Origin: Mariniflexile fucanivorans
GTDB taxonomy: Bacteria > Bacteroidota > Bacteroidia > Flavobacteriales > Flavobacteriaceae
DNA length: 64,000 nt
Assembly: GCF_004341235.1 (NCBI RefSeq)
Contig: NZ_SLUP01000001.1
Location: 496,001 to 560,000 of the forward strand
Direction: 5' to 3'
Below, piece after piece: positions 8,156-14,865 of the stretch. Within the stretch, counting starts at the first letter, position 1, and every line of letters begins with the position of its first letter. A program made the translations under genes and the position numbers. Under the pieces are notes generated by a model. That model was given only the letters and a program-made list of their open reading frames with translations, was not told the origin of the DNA and made no database searches.

Positions 8156-8242
8156 GGGCGTTACCCCAAGGGGTCGGGCTTTACGTTGCAAGTCCTCGCT
8201 CCTGCGTCGCTGTGGGCTTTTCACTGCAATCCCTAACGCAAC
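8156..8242. repeat. Dispersed intergenic repeat, family C (full copy)
   Basis: An 87-bp element starting GGGCGTTACCCCAAGGGGTC and ending GCAATCCCTAACGCAA, with an internal CTCGCTCCTGCGTCGCTGTG. It is markedly richer in GC than its surroundings. Inverted partial copies lie at 9231-9257, 9591-9616 and 9719-9744, so the HNH unit sits between oppositely oriented copies. I recognise it as a type of repeat common between genes in Flavobacteriaceae. It ends exactly at the HNH gene stop. Confidence 0.7.
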
Positions 8243-9010
8243 TTATCCGCGAAAGATATTGTCAGTATGATATTTAAGGAACTCTTGCGATGGCAAGAAT
8301 TTGTCAGGAAGTGATATTTTTTGGTTATTATATTTCAGAAAAAAATCTGCAATTGATTCATTTTCTTTGTGTTCGTAGATTGCATCGGAAATTTTGACTT
8401 CATAATCGGCAGTAATAGTCAAAAATCCTTCATCAAAAGCTCGGTCGTGAATTGAGTTTAAGCATAAACCGTTTCTTGGGTTGATTCTTTCATCTTTATT
8501 TATACTCCAAGGAATAATATGGCTTGCAACTAAAAAATCTGAAATATTGATTTCTGTTATACAACATTTTTGGTAATATGAAGATAGTACTGAAGAACGG
8601 AAGAAGTTTTGATTAACTCTTGTTTTTACAAGTCGCTCGACGTCTTTTCCTTCTGGAAAATCTGTTAAATCAATTTCATTGGTTTCAATTATAGTTTTAT
8701 TCTGAAATTGAGAAATTAACTTTTCGCTTTCATAAGCTAAATCGTCCCAATTGCCGTGAAATTCATTCCAAATAACTTCATCTAATTTACTACCATTCGC
8801 AAGACCTGTAATTCCTCTTTTTTGTAATTCAGGGTCTAATCTACCAAAGTTACCAACCTTCATATTTAAAGCAGATGGCGAACGACCAATTATATTGGCA
8901 AATTTTATTATTGTTGGATGGGTTTTGCTACTATTTTTAAATGGAATTTTACAGTAAACATTAAATGCTACTATAGTTTGTTCTTTTGTCCAGTTCTTTG
9001 ATTTAGCCAT
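8243..9010 (-). CDS. HNH endonuclease, restriction-like
   Basis: 255 residues. The C-terminal half carries an HNH_2-type nuclease core: KCCITEINISDFLVASHIIP, then NPRNGLCLNSIHDRAFDEGF, with His164, Asn180 and His188 as the likely catalytic and metal-binding residues. The first ~105 residues (NWTKEQTIVAFNVYCKIPF, then HPTIIKFANIIGRSPSALNMK) look like a helical DNA-reading domain found in other HNH_2 proteins. The start ATG overlaps the stop of a 67-residue ORF by one base (TAATG), so the two are translationally coupled. There is no methyltransferase in view, so a classical restriction-modification pair is not supported. The gene is bounded by family C repeats, which suggests accessory or mobile DNA. 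Confidence 0.85.
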   Translation of the reverse strand: MAKSKNWTKEQTIVAFNVYCKIPFKNSSKTHPTIIKFANIIGRSPSALNMKVGNFGRLDPELQKRGITGLANGSKLDEVIWNEFHGNWDDLAYESEKLISQFQNKTIIETNEIDLTDFPEGKDVERLVKTRVNQNFFRSSVLSSYYQKCCITEINISDFLVASHIIPWSINKDERINPRNGLCLNSIHDRAFDEGFLTITADYEVKISDAIYEHKENESIADFFLKYNNQKISLPDKFLPSQEFLKYHTDNIFRG

Positions 9011-9216
9011 TATTTGATTTGACTGATTCTTAGATTATGGACATTATAATCACAAATTAATTCATTCAAAAGTTCTTTTGTGATATCAGAACTACCTTGT
9101 AAAATTTGAAGAAATATTTCAACTCTATCATCAGATGAAAGAGTGTTCAATTTTTCATCATCACGGAAGAAATTCATAAAATCTTCTCGATTTATATTTT
9201 TTAATGTGTTTTTCAT
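9010..9216 (-). CDS. Small hypothetical protein coupled to the HNH endonuclease
   Basis: 67 residues from the ATG at 9216 (MKNTLKNINREDFMNFFRDD); the frame is open further upstream but only through a repeat element, so the longer start is unlikely. The protein is acidic and predicted helical (RVEIFLQILQGSSDITKELLNELIC). Its stop shares a base with the start of the HNH gene (TAATG), a sign of translational coupling. I do not recognise a family. Small acidic proteins encoded just before a nuclease are sometimes inhibitors or accessory subunits; nothing in the sequence proves that here. Confidence 0.6.
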   Translation of the reverse strand: MKNTLKNINREDFMNFFRDDEKLNTLSSDDRVEIFLQILQGSSDITKELLNELICDYNVHNLRISQIK

Positions 9217-9230
9217 TATGCATCGAGTTT

Positions 9231-9257
9231 TTACGTTAGGGATTGAAGTGGAAATCC
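9231..9257. repeat. Partial family C repeat
   Basis: Reads TTACGTTAGGGATTGAAGTG then GAAATCC, the inverse of the right end of the 8156-8242 repeat. It supplies the stop codon of the 46-codon ORF at 9236-9376. Confidence 0.6.
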
Positions 9258-9376
9258 TTTTTATGATTGTGTAAATAATGAGTAAAAGAAGCTGGCTTTG
9301 AATCATTTGGGTCAATTACTTTTATTTCAAATAACTGTCCATCAATGATTTCTATGTCGATTCTTTCGTTTAGCAT
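9236..9376 (-). pseudogene. Possible gene fragment truncated by a repeat
   Basis: A 46-codon frame on the minus strand starting MLNERIDIEIIDGQLFEIKV and ending HFNP. Its stop lies inside the family C repeat at 9231-9257, and its last residues are repeat-encoded. It begins about 100 nt downstream of a candidate TATATTTG box and precedes the small protein and HNH gene on the same strand. The N-terminal 40 residues look like genuine protein (alternating acidic and hydrophobic beta-strand pattern), so it may be the remnant of a gene interrupted by the repeat, or a short leader peptide. Low confidence. Confidence 0.3.
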
Positions 9377-9474
9377 TTCTTTTTTATTTCAATCCCACAA
9401 GTTATAAAAGATTTGACCGTTTTGTTCGGTTTGTTGGTTTTTTTGTTCACATTTTACGGTGGATAATTTGAGCA

Positions 9475-9482
9475 CAAATATA
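9475..9482 (-). promoter_or_regulatory. Candidate -7 box upstream of the HNH unit
   Basis: Minus-strand TATATTTG matches the TAnnTTTG box, about 100 nt before the 46-codon frame. No TTG is found 20 nt upstream, so support is limited. Confidence 0.35.
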
Positions 9483-9590
9483 ATAAACATCTCTTTATTT
9501 TTTTTGAGCGTTGACTTTTTGCGTTGGAAAAAATATATTAAACTTTTAATATAGTAATACTACTAAAAATTAACTGGGTTTATGTTAAGC

Positions 9591-9801
9591 TGCCTTAGGG
9601 ATAGCAATGGAAATCCTTTTTAAAACTTGATAGTAAAAATTAAGGTTAGAACTAAAAATTTGGCAGATTGCTTCGTCCTTCGTACTCGCCATGACGTTTT
9701 AAAAAGATTGAAATGGATAGCCCGACCCGATAGGGTAACGCCCAAAAAAATAAAAGTTGTAGTTATAATTTATGAGATGCTGAAACAAGTTCAGCATGAC
9801 A
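9591..9801. repeat. Cluster of intergenic repeats of three families
   Basis: The 425-bp gap 9377-9801 has no convincing gene; its right half is stacked repeats. 9591-9616 is a family C fragment (TTAGGGATAGCAATGG). 9665-9696 is a family A copy (AGATTGCTTCGTCCTTCGTA then CTCGCCATGACG). 9719-9744 is the inverted left end of family C (GCCCGACCCGATAGGGTAAC). 9776-9801 is a hairpin element (GATGCTGAAACAAGTTCAGC then ATGACA) with a perfect 7-bp stem, directly abutting the stop of the remB-like gene. The left half (9377-9590) is AT-rich with one candidate promoter box. Confidence 0.65.
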
Positions 9802-11910
9802 CTAAAAATCAAAATACCAATTAAACAAATCGGTTCTAATACCGAAGTTAAACCAAACGGTATTGCTTTTAACAATAGTAGCGTTTTCTGTTTCTGGGTT
9901 AAAATTTCTAACAATAACATCGGCAAATATTTTAAGGTTGGTTGCTGGGTTAATTAAATAGCCTGCTTGCAAATTACCATTAAATATGTTGGTTTTTATG
10001 CCTTGCCCTATTTCAACACCGGTATCAAAAGGTCTGTCGAAATAGTTTCTGTAAATATCGCCACCATAACTAAAATTGTCTGTGCCATCGTTAATATCAA
10101 AGCCTTTAACTCCAAAAATTAATTTGGCGTTTGCAAACCAACGTTTGTAATGGTACCGCCCAATTATGATCGCTTCACTAAAATTGGAGTTCCATAAATG
10201 TGCCATCGATTGGTTATTATGGGCATAGTTTAACACGATGGTATTGTGTGAGTAGGTGTATGGGCGCACGCGGTTGTATTCAAACTGAAGCAATAAATTG
10301 TCCACTTTAAAAGCGTTGTAATATTTAACCCCTAATTGGTAACCAAATTTGTTTTTGTAACTCTTCTCGCCTGCTTGAATATCGCTAAGTGAAAATTCAT
10401 CTAAAATAAATTGACTATATAGATTCACGTTATCATTCCATTTGTATTTGGCTGATGCCCCCATAATGGCATTTCCCGCACCTTGACCTGTTTCAAACTC
10501 AATAGCGCGGTAAAATATAATGGGATTTAGATAGTTTATATCAAAACCTCTGTCGTTGCTATTGGTCCATAAAACGGATTCAAACAGACCTATATTTAAT
10601 TTTTCCGATACATTATAACTTAAATAATGGCTCGCCATGTATTTGGTTAAAAAGGCTTTATCTTGAATTACTTCATCTCTTACATCTTTTAACCACATCC
10701 AGGTATTGGTGTATTTTATTTTCCAAAACGAGGTGTTTAATTTTAAAAATGGGTGCGGACTCGCCACATCGCTTAACAATAGCGAACGATACCCATCCCC
10801 TATAAAATTTTTACCATGGCCAAATTGAATATTTAAAAACTTAGCTGGCGCATACGATAAATAGGCTTCTGCCACCGGATAATCATACGAATCGGTTTTG
10901 AAACGCTTCGCAATACCACGCCCCGGAATAATAGCTGGATCTGGGCCAAAAGCTTTTAAACTTTCAGCATATTCGTTTATGTATTGAGCGAAACGGCCTT
11001 GACTTTCAAAAACGGATGTGTAAAAACTTAACTTGCTTCCCAAGCCACCTTGTACCAATATACCACGGGTGTTATTGTAGGTTGAATTGAAATCGGCATT
11101 GGCATCGGTGCCCGTTTCTAAATCTAAAATAGGGTCTACCGTAAACCAATAATCTTTTCCTTGTAATTGCACCAAATGTTCGTTCCAAAGTTTTCTTCCT
11201 ACCCAAGTATCGGTTTCTTTTAGCAACTTGTGTTTTTCAGCTTTAAAGTCATAATATTTTGAAACGTCGTTATAAACAAATGGTTTGGATGCGGTATGGC
11301 TATTGGTACCAACCATATTCATTTGTCTATCAAACTTGGCATAATCGCTATGTGTAAACGGAATATTTAATTGACTGGAATATGCTTGGTCTTCAAATGC
11401 TTTCAATGACTTATTTACACTATCAAATTCCGATTTTGCTTGCTGCTCCAGTTTAGATAGTTGGTTTTGGGTGTTGTTTTCTGCTATATCTTGAGATACT
11501 GCTGTTTGTTTAACTAGCGGAATACGAATGGGAATAGTGTATTGCTTATAGGTTTTTCTGCCATTATAAGTCGCTGGCTTTACCTGTGGAAAAATTGAAA
11601 ATACGCGTTTTACTTCAGTTTTCAATTCATCGTACATGGCCTCTACATACAGTACTTTAAATTGTCCTGAGGTATCTACTTCAAAAAGGACAATAACTTC
11701 ACCTTTATATTTTTCTTTAGAAACCTTTTCAGGCACTTTAAAGGTCTTAAAAATATGATTGTAAACTTGGGTATCAAAACACTGTTGTAACGCATCTATT
11801 GTTAAACTATCACAACTTGGGAATACAGGAGGTTTTTCATTATAAACGCTATTTTGCGAATGTATGCTGAGGCTTGTAAAAAGTAGGAACAGAACAACGA
11901 ATTGCTTCAT
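9802..11910 (-). CDS. remB: RemB-like gliding motility outer-membrane protein
   Basis: 702 residues with a signal peptide (MKQFVVLFLLFTSLSIHSQN). Residues about 25-140 form a TonB_C-like domain (FPSCDSLTIDALQQCFDTQV, then VLFEVDTSGQFKVLYVEAMY), resembling the same region of the TonB proteins encoded next door. The rest alternates like an outer-membrane beta-barrel of the capsule-assembly Wzi type and ends in an aromatic strand (LFNWYFDF). From memory, in Flavobacterium johnsoniae remB lies four genes from sprA; the same order (sprA, gcvH, vanZ-like, tonB, remB) is seen here, with one extra tonB. That synteny is the main reason for the name. RemB has been linked to gliding and surface polysaccharide; the mechanism is not known to me. 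The barrel call is firmer than the name. Confidence 0.72.
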   Translation of the reverse strand: MKQFVVLFLLFTSLSIHSQNSVYNEKPPVFPSCDSLTIDALQQCFDTQVYNHIFKTFKVPEKVSKEKYKGEVIVLFEVDTSGQFKVLYVEAMYDELKTEVKRVFSIFPQVKPATYNGRKTYKQYTIPIRIPLVKQTAVSQDIAENNTQNQLSKLEQQAKSEFDSVNKSLKAFEDQAYSSQLNIPFTHSDYAKFDRQMNMVGTNSHTASKPFVYNDVSKYYDFKAEKHKLLKETDTWVGRKLWNEHLVQLQGKDYWFTVDPILDLETGTDANADFNSTYNNTRGILVQGGLGSKLSFYTSVFESQGRFAQYINEYAESLKAFGPDPAIIPGRGIAKRFKTDSYDYPVAEAYLSYAPAKFLNIQFGHGKNFIGDGYRSLLLSDVASPHPFLKLNTSFWKIKYTNTWMWLKDVRDEVIQDKAFLTKYMASHYLSYNVSEKLNIGLFESVLWTNSNDRGFDINYLNPIIFYRAIEFETGQGAGNAIMGASAKYKWNDNVNLYSQFILDEFSLSDIQAGEKSYKNKFGYQLGVKYYNAFKVDNLLLQFEYNRVRPYTYSHNTIVLNYAHNNQSMAHLWNSNFSEAIIIGRYHYKRWFANAKLIFGVKGFDINDGTDNFSYGGDIYRNYFDRPFDTGVEIGQGIKTNIFNGNLQAGYLINPATNLKIFADVIVRNFNPETENATIVKSNTVWFNFGIRTDLFNWYFDF

Positions 11911-12030
11911 GGTTTTTATTAACTTGGATTTAGAGCTGAAAGATACTATATTTTTAATAATCGTTAATTAAGATGAGATCGGAATAACGAATAATTACAT
12001 ATTATTGATTTCCAGTTAAATAATTTGTTT

Positions 12031-12150
12031 TGTCAGGTTGAGCGCAGTCGAAACCAAATTAAAAATCGAACTTTTAAAAACCTTTCGACTCGCTTTGCGA
12101 GCTACCTTTGAACAAAATATATTTTGTTCTCTGTAATGCTCAAGGTGACA
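12031..12150. mobile_element. MITE-like 120-bp element with TGTCA...TGACA ends
   Basis: The gap 11911-12271 holds no gene. It contains a 120-bp element whose ends are imperfect inverted repeats: TGTCAGGTTGAGCGCAGTCG at the left and, read on the other strand, TGTCACCTTGAGC at the right. Inside are two further dyads: CTCGC-TTT-GCGAG (about 12090-12102) and a perfect 20-bp palindrome GAACAAAATATATTTTGTTC (12110-12129). The ends match family B repeats elsewhere, including those framing the GIY-YIG gene at 27322-27710. No coding capacity. A non-autonomous mobile element is the best reading. Confidence 0.6.
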
Positions 12151-12215
12151 TAGTTGATATTAGTGACAAAAGAACTTTAAAATTGAATTTATTCTGTCGA
12201 ACTTACGTTAATTAA

Positions 12216-12249
12216 AAAAGCCGTTATCGATGCATAGATAACGGCTTTT
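12216..12249 (-). terminator. Intrinsic terminator of the downstream tonB gene
   Basis: A 13-bp perfect stem AAAAGCCGTTATC / GATAACGGCTTTT with an 8-nt loop. On the minus strand it is followed by a T run, 22 nt after the tonB stop at 12272. Confidence 0.85.
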
Positions 12250-12271
12250 AGCTTATAAAATTATAGTGTGA

Positions 12272-13060
12272 TTAATTTTGTACTTCAAATACAATAGGCA
12301 ATGTATAAATAACGCCTACATTTTTATCACGTTGTTTTCCTGGAGTCATTTCTGGAATAATATTAATAACACGCGCTGCTTCTTTTTCTAATTCAGGATG
12401 TGGACCTCTCACTTGAATTTCGTTCACATGTCCTGTTTTATCAATTTTAAATTGGGTATGTATCACTTGCTTACCCGACAAACCTAATTCGCTACCCAAA
12501 TTGGTATTAAACTTTTTTTGAATTAGTTGAGTAATCTTATCAGACATACACTTACGCTTTTCATCGTTGGTTTTTTTGTTTTCACAACCGGGGTAAACAG
12601 GAACAAACTCAATAGTTTCAAAACGAACATTAGCATCATCTTTAGGCTTGTCTACAAGTTTTAAATTGCCGGTAATAAAAGGTTGAGTGACTGTTGCTGT
12701 TGGTTTTGCTGGTTCATCAATAAAAACATCGGGAGTTTCATTAGTAACCTCTTTATAATCATTAGTATCTGGAGTGCTCGTTTTCTGCTTTACTGGTTCG
12801 TCAACAACGACTACTTCAGGTTTAAAAACGGTAACGTCTGCCATGTAAACCTCATCTGGAGGCAGCCGGTCTGCAACCTTTGGAATGGTTGTTTCAAATT
12901 TCATCTCTAACAGCCCATAGGCTGCGAGTAAACAAATAATTAAGCCTATTTGAAAATAAAGGCTTGAGTTTTTTCGTAAATTTGCATCATACTTTTGTGA
13001 GTTTTTCACGTTTTCTCCATTTTGGCGAATGGATTCGTGAGTTTTTTTTGGATTACTCAT
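12272..13060 (-). CDS. TonB family energy transducer (paralogue 1)
   Basis: 262 residues. A cytoplasmic lysine-rich N-terminus is followed by one helix (about residues 34-49, NSSLYFQIGLIICLLAAYGL), a low-complexity periplasmic linker rich in Pro, Thr and Val, and a C-terminal TonB_C domain (about 165-262) with PVYPGCENKKTNDEKRKCMS, HTQFKIDKTGHVNEIQVRGP and VIYTLPIVFEVQN. It is paralogous to the gene at 13264-13986 but lacks the long proline run. TonB proteins span the periplasm and pass proton-motive energy to outer-membrane receptors, here probably SusC-type transporters. The gene has its own terminator and is separated from its paralogue by two hairpins, so they are separate transcripts. 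Confidence 0.92.
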   Translation of the reverse strand: MSNPKKTHESIRQNGENVKNSQKYDANLRKNSSLYFQIGLIICLLAAYGLLEMKFETTIPKVADRLPPDEVYMADVTVFKPEVVVVDEPVKQKTSTPDTNDYKEVTNETPDVFIDEPAKPTATVTQPFITGNLKLVDKPKDDANVRFETIEFVPVYPGCENKKTNDEKRKCMSDKITQLIQKKFNTNLGSELGLSGKQVIHTQFKIDKTGHVNEIQVRGPHPELEKEAARVINIIPEMTPGKQRDKNVGVIYTLPIVFEVQN

Positions 13061-13112
13061 AATAATTAAAGTTTAAATGTTAATATTATGGTAAAGTCTC
13101 AATAAGTGTACC

Positions 13113-13149
13113 AAAAAAGAAATCCCGTTACAAAAATTGTAACGGGATT
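13113..13149 (-). terminator. Intrinsic terminator between the two tonB genes
   Basis: An 11-bp stem AATCCCGTTAC / GTAACGGGATT, followed on the minus strand by TCTTTTTT. It is a second terminator 62 nt past the one at 13212-13241, with no gene recognised between them. Confidence 0.8.
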
Positions 13150-13211
13150 CTATATGCCTTATTCAAAACTGTAAATCAACAGTTCCGACCTCTCCGAAGA
13201 AGATAGAAAAT

Positions 13212-13241
13212 AAAAAACTCAAAGTTGCCTTTGAGTTTTTT
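13212..13241. terminator. Intrinsic terminator of the upstream tonB gene
   Basis: A 13-bp inverted repeat AAAAAACTCAAAG / CTTTGAGTTTTTT with a 4-nt loop, 22 nt after the stop of the 240-residue TonB gene. It is symmetrical and could act in both directions. Confidence 0.82.
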
Positions 13242-13263
13242 ATTTATTAAGATAAGATTATTC

Positions 13264-13986
13264 CTAGTCTTGTACTTGAAAAACGATTGGTAATGAATAA
13301 GGAACGGTTACTGCTTTACCACGTTGTTTACCTGGTTGCATTTTAGGAAGCATTCCAATAACACGTGCCGCTTCTTTTTCTAAACCTGGGTGCGGTGCTC
13401 TAGCACGAATACCAGTTACATCGCCATTTTTATCTATTTTGAAAATAACGTTAATACGTTGTCTTCCTGATAAACCTAATTCGCTTGCTAACTCTGTGTT
13501 GAATTTTTTATTTACAAAGTCAGATATTTTTTGAGCCATACAATTTCTTTTCGCATTGTTATCGCCTCCTTCACAACCTGGGAATACAGGTACGTTTTCA
13601 ATAACAGCAAAAGGTACCTCAACATCTTCTTCAATGGCAGGAGCTACTTTTACAGCTTCTACTTTTACAATTTTTTGTTCTTGATTCGATTCTGTAGATT
13701 CTATAACAGTTTCTTCCACTTCTACCTCATCCTCTACAATTTCAATAACTTCAGGAGCTGCTGGTGGCGGTGGCGGTGGCGGTGGCGTTGCTAATTGTTG
13801 TGTTAAAGGAATTTCTTCAACTAATTCTTCTTCCATACTCACCATGCCTATATCGACACTTGCTTTATCATATGTTTTGAAATTGATAGCAAAATTTGTT
13901 AAGAATAACATTAATGCTAAACCAATTGCGAAATAAAGTGAACTGTTACGTCCAACATTTGCTTTAGGATTTTTTTTAGGTTCCAT
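13264..13986 (-). CDS. TonB family energy transducer (paralogue 2)
   Basis: 240 residues: basic cytoplasmic N-terminus (MEPKKNPKANVGRN), one helix (SSLYFAIGLALMLFLTNFAI), a linker with an eight-proline run (TPPPPPPPPAAPEV, about residues 67-80) and an acidic valine-rich segment, then a TonB_C domain (about 128-240: VPVFPGCEGGDNNAKRNCMA, INVIFKIDKNGDVTGIRARA, VPYSLPIVFQVQD). The proline run is encoded by a GC-rich triplet repeat, GGTGGC-type on the plus strand (about 13758-13790). Paralogue of 12272-13060, probably by tandem duplication. It couples inner-membrane proton-motive force to outer-membrane transport. It follows the vanZ-like gene by 64 bp. Confidence 0.93.
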   Translation of the reverse strand: MEPKKNPKANVGRNSSLYFAIGLALMLFLTNFAINFKTYDKASVDIGMVSMEEELVEEIPLTQQLATPPPPPPPPAAPEVIEIVEDEVEVEETVIESTESNQEQKIVKVEAVKVAPAIEEDVEVPFAVIENVPVFPGCEGGDNNAKRNCMAQKISDFVNKKFNTELASELGLSGRQRINVIFKIDKNGDVTGIRARAPHPGLEKEAARVIGMLPKMQPGKQRGKAVTVPYSLPIVFQVQD

Positions 13987-14050
13987 AATTTTTAATTGTT
14001 TTTCAAGATTGGTAAAATAACTATTTATTTATCAAATAAGCAAGTGTTTG

Positions 14051-14425
14051 TTATTTTTTAATAGTAATCAAATTTTTAATAGATATAATTACTACCGCAA
14101 GAAACACGCCTATGGTATTCGCCATCACATCATATAAATCGGCTGATCTTGATGACGTTAGTGTTCCCTGTAGTATCTCAATAATTATACCAAATATTAT
14201 TGAAAAAACTGCAGTATACATTAATGCTTTCTTTTTTTCAAAATTAAATGCTTTATAAAAGGTGCTGTACCATAAAAAAGCTAGCACCGTGTACGATAAA
14301 AAGTGAAATATTTTATCGCCAAAAGACACGCCAACATCTGGAATGTTATTTATTTTAATTAAACAAACTGCAGCTAAAGCCACCGTGAAAAGTACACTTA
14401 TTAAAATAATGAGCTTTTTAAGCAC
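14051..14425 (-). CDS. VanZ-like membrane protein
   Basis: 124 residues with about four helices. The VanZ family pattern is visible: [17 protein letters not shown] after helix 1, and a later [11 protein letters not shown] with the conserved Glu, followed by [20 protein letters not shown]. The start overlaps the gcvH stop by 8 nt, so they are co-transcribed. The family is named for teicoplanin resistance protein VanZ, but in Flavobacteriaceae this small gene simply accompanies gcvH and sprA, and its role is not known to me. No resistance function should be inferred. Confidence 0.85.
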   Translation of the reverse strand: MLKKLIILISVLFTVALAAVCLIKINNIPDVGVSFGDKIFHFLSYTVLAFLWYSTFYKAFNFEKKKALMYTAVFSIIFGIIIEILQGTLTSSRSADLYDVMANTIGVFLAVVIISIKNLITIKK

Positions 14426-14798
14426 CTATAAGCGTTTTATAAGCATCGGCAGACATCAAGTTTTCTAACTGTGATAGGTCTGAACATTTCAACTTTATCA
14501 TCCAACCATCGCCGTATGGGTCTGTGTTTACTTTCTCTGGTTCATCTTCTAAAGCCGTATTGAACTCAATAATTTCACCAGATAATGGCAAAAATAAATC
14601 GGATACTGTTTTTACAGCTTCAACCGAACCAAAAATTTCTTCTGCTTCTAAGGTTTCATCTAAGGTTTCAACTTCAACATACACAATATCGCCCAATTCA
14701 CTTTGTGCAAAATCTGTAATACCAATAGTTGCAATATCACCTTCAACACTTACCCACTCGTGGTCTTTTGTATATTTTAATTCTGATGGAATGTTCAT
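14418..14798 (-). CDS. gcvH: Glycine cleavage system H protein
   Basis: 126 residues, the usual length. It carries the lipoyl-domain signature with the lipoylated lysine at residue 63 in [20 protein letters not shown], and the N-terminal [13 protein letters not shown] and [19 protein letters not shown] typical of GcvH. The protein shuttles the aminomethyl group between the P, T and L proteins of glycine cleavage in the cytoplasm. The other gcv genes are not in this window. It is the first gene of a gcvH-vanZ pair with a good promoter at 14824-14854, and lies just downstream of sprA, an order I recall from other Flavobacteriaceae. Confidence 0.96.
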   Translation of the reverse strand: MNIPSELKYTKDHEWVSVEGDIATIGITDFAQSELGDIVYVEVETLDETLEAEEIFGSVEAVKTVSDLFLPLSGEIIEFNTALEDEPEKVNTDPYGDGWMIKLKCSDLSQLENLMSADAYKTLIGA

Positions 14799-14823
14799 GT
14801 TATTATTTTAAGTTAGTACAAAG

Positions 14824-14854
14824 CAAATGTATTTATTCAAATTTTAAAATTCAA
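14824..14854 (-). promoter_or_regulatory. Bacteroidota-type promoter for gcvH
   Basis: Minus-strand TTG (14852-14854), 20-nt spacer, TACATTTG (14824-14831), 25 nt before the gcvH start. It has the same spacing as the ctaB promoter and lies in the 67-bp gap after sprA. Confidence 0.65.
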
Positions 14855-14865
14855 ACAATTATAAG

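Noticed and set aside
8071-8277. 68-codon plus-strand ORF between ctaB and HNH
   Set aside because: Its second half is family C repeat read through, its first half overlaps the ctaB promoter, and it overlaps the HNH gene end.
8243-9315. HNH unit as classical restriction-modification system
   Set aside because: No methyltransferase or specificity gene in either direction; nuclease call stands but R-M pairing is not supported.
9627-9824. 65-codon plus-strand ORF upstream of remB stop
   Set aside because: Made almost entirely of stacked intergenic repeats (families A, C and the hairpin element); sequences such as EMLKQVQHD are typical repeat translations.
13150-13211. Possible tRNA or tRNA remnant between the tonB genes
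   Set aside because: Cannot be folded by eye into acceptor, anticodon and T arms; only a small dyad is present.
14051-14425. VanZ-like gene as glycopeptide resistance
   Set aside because: Only the VanZ family is present, without vanHAX or other resistance genes; conserved next to gcvH/sprA as a housekeeping neighbour.
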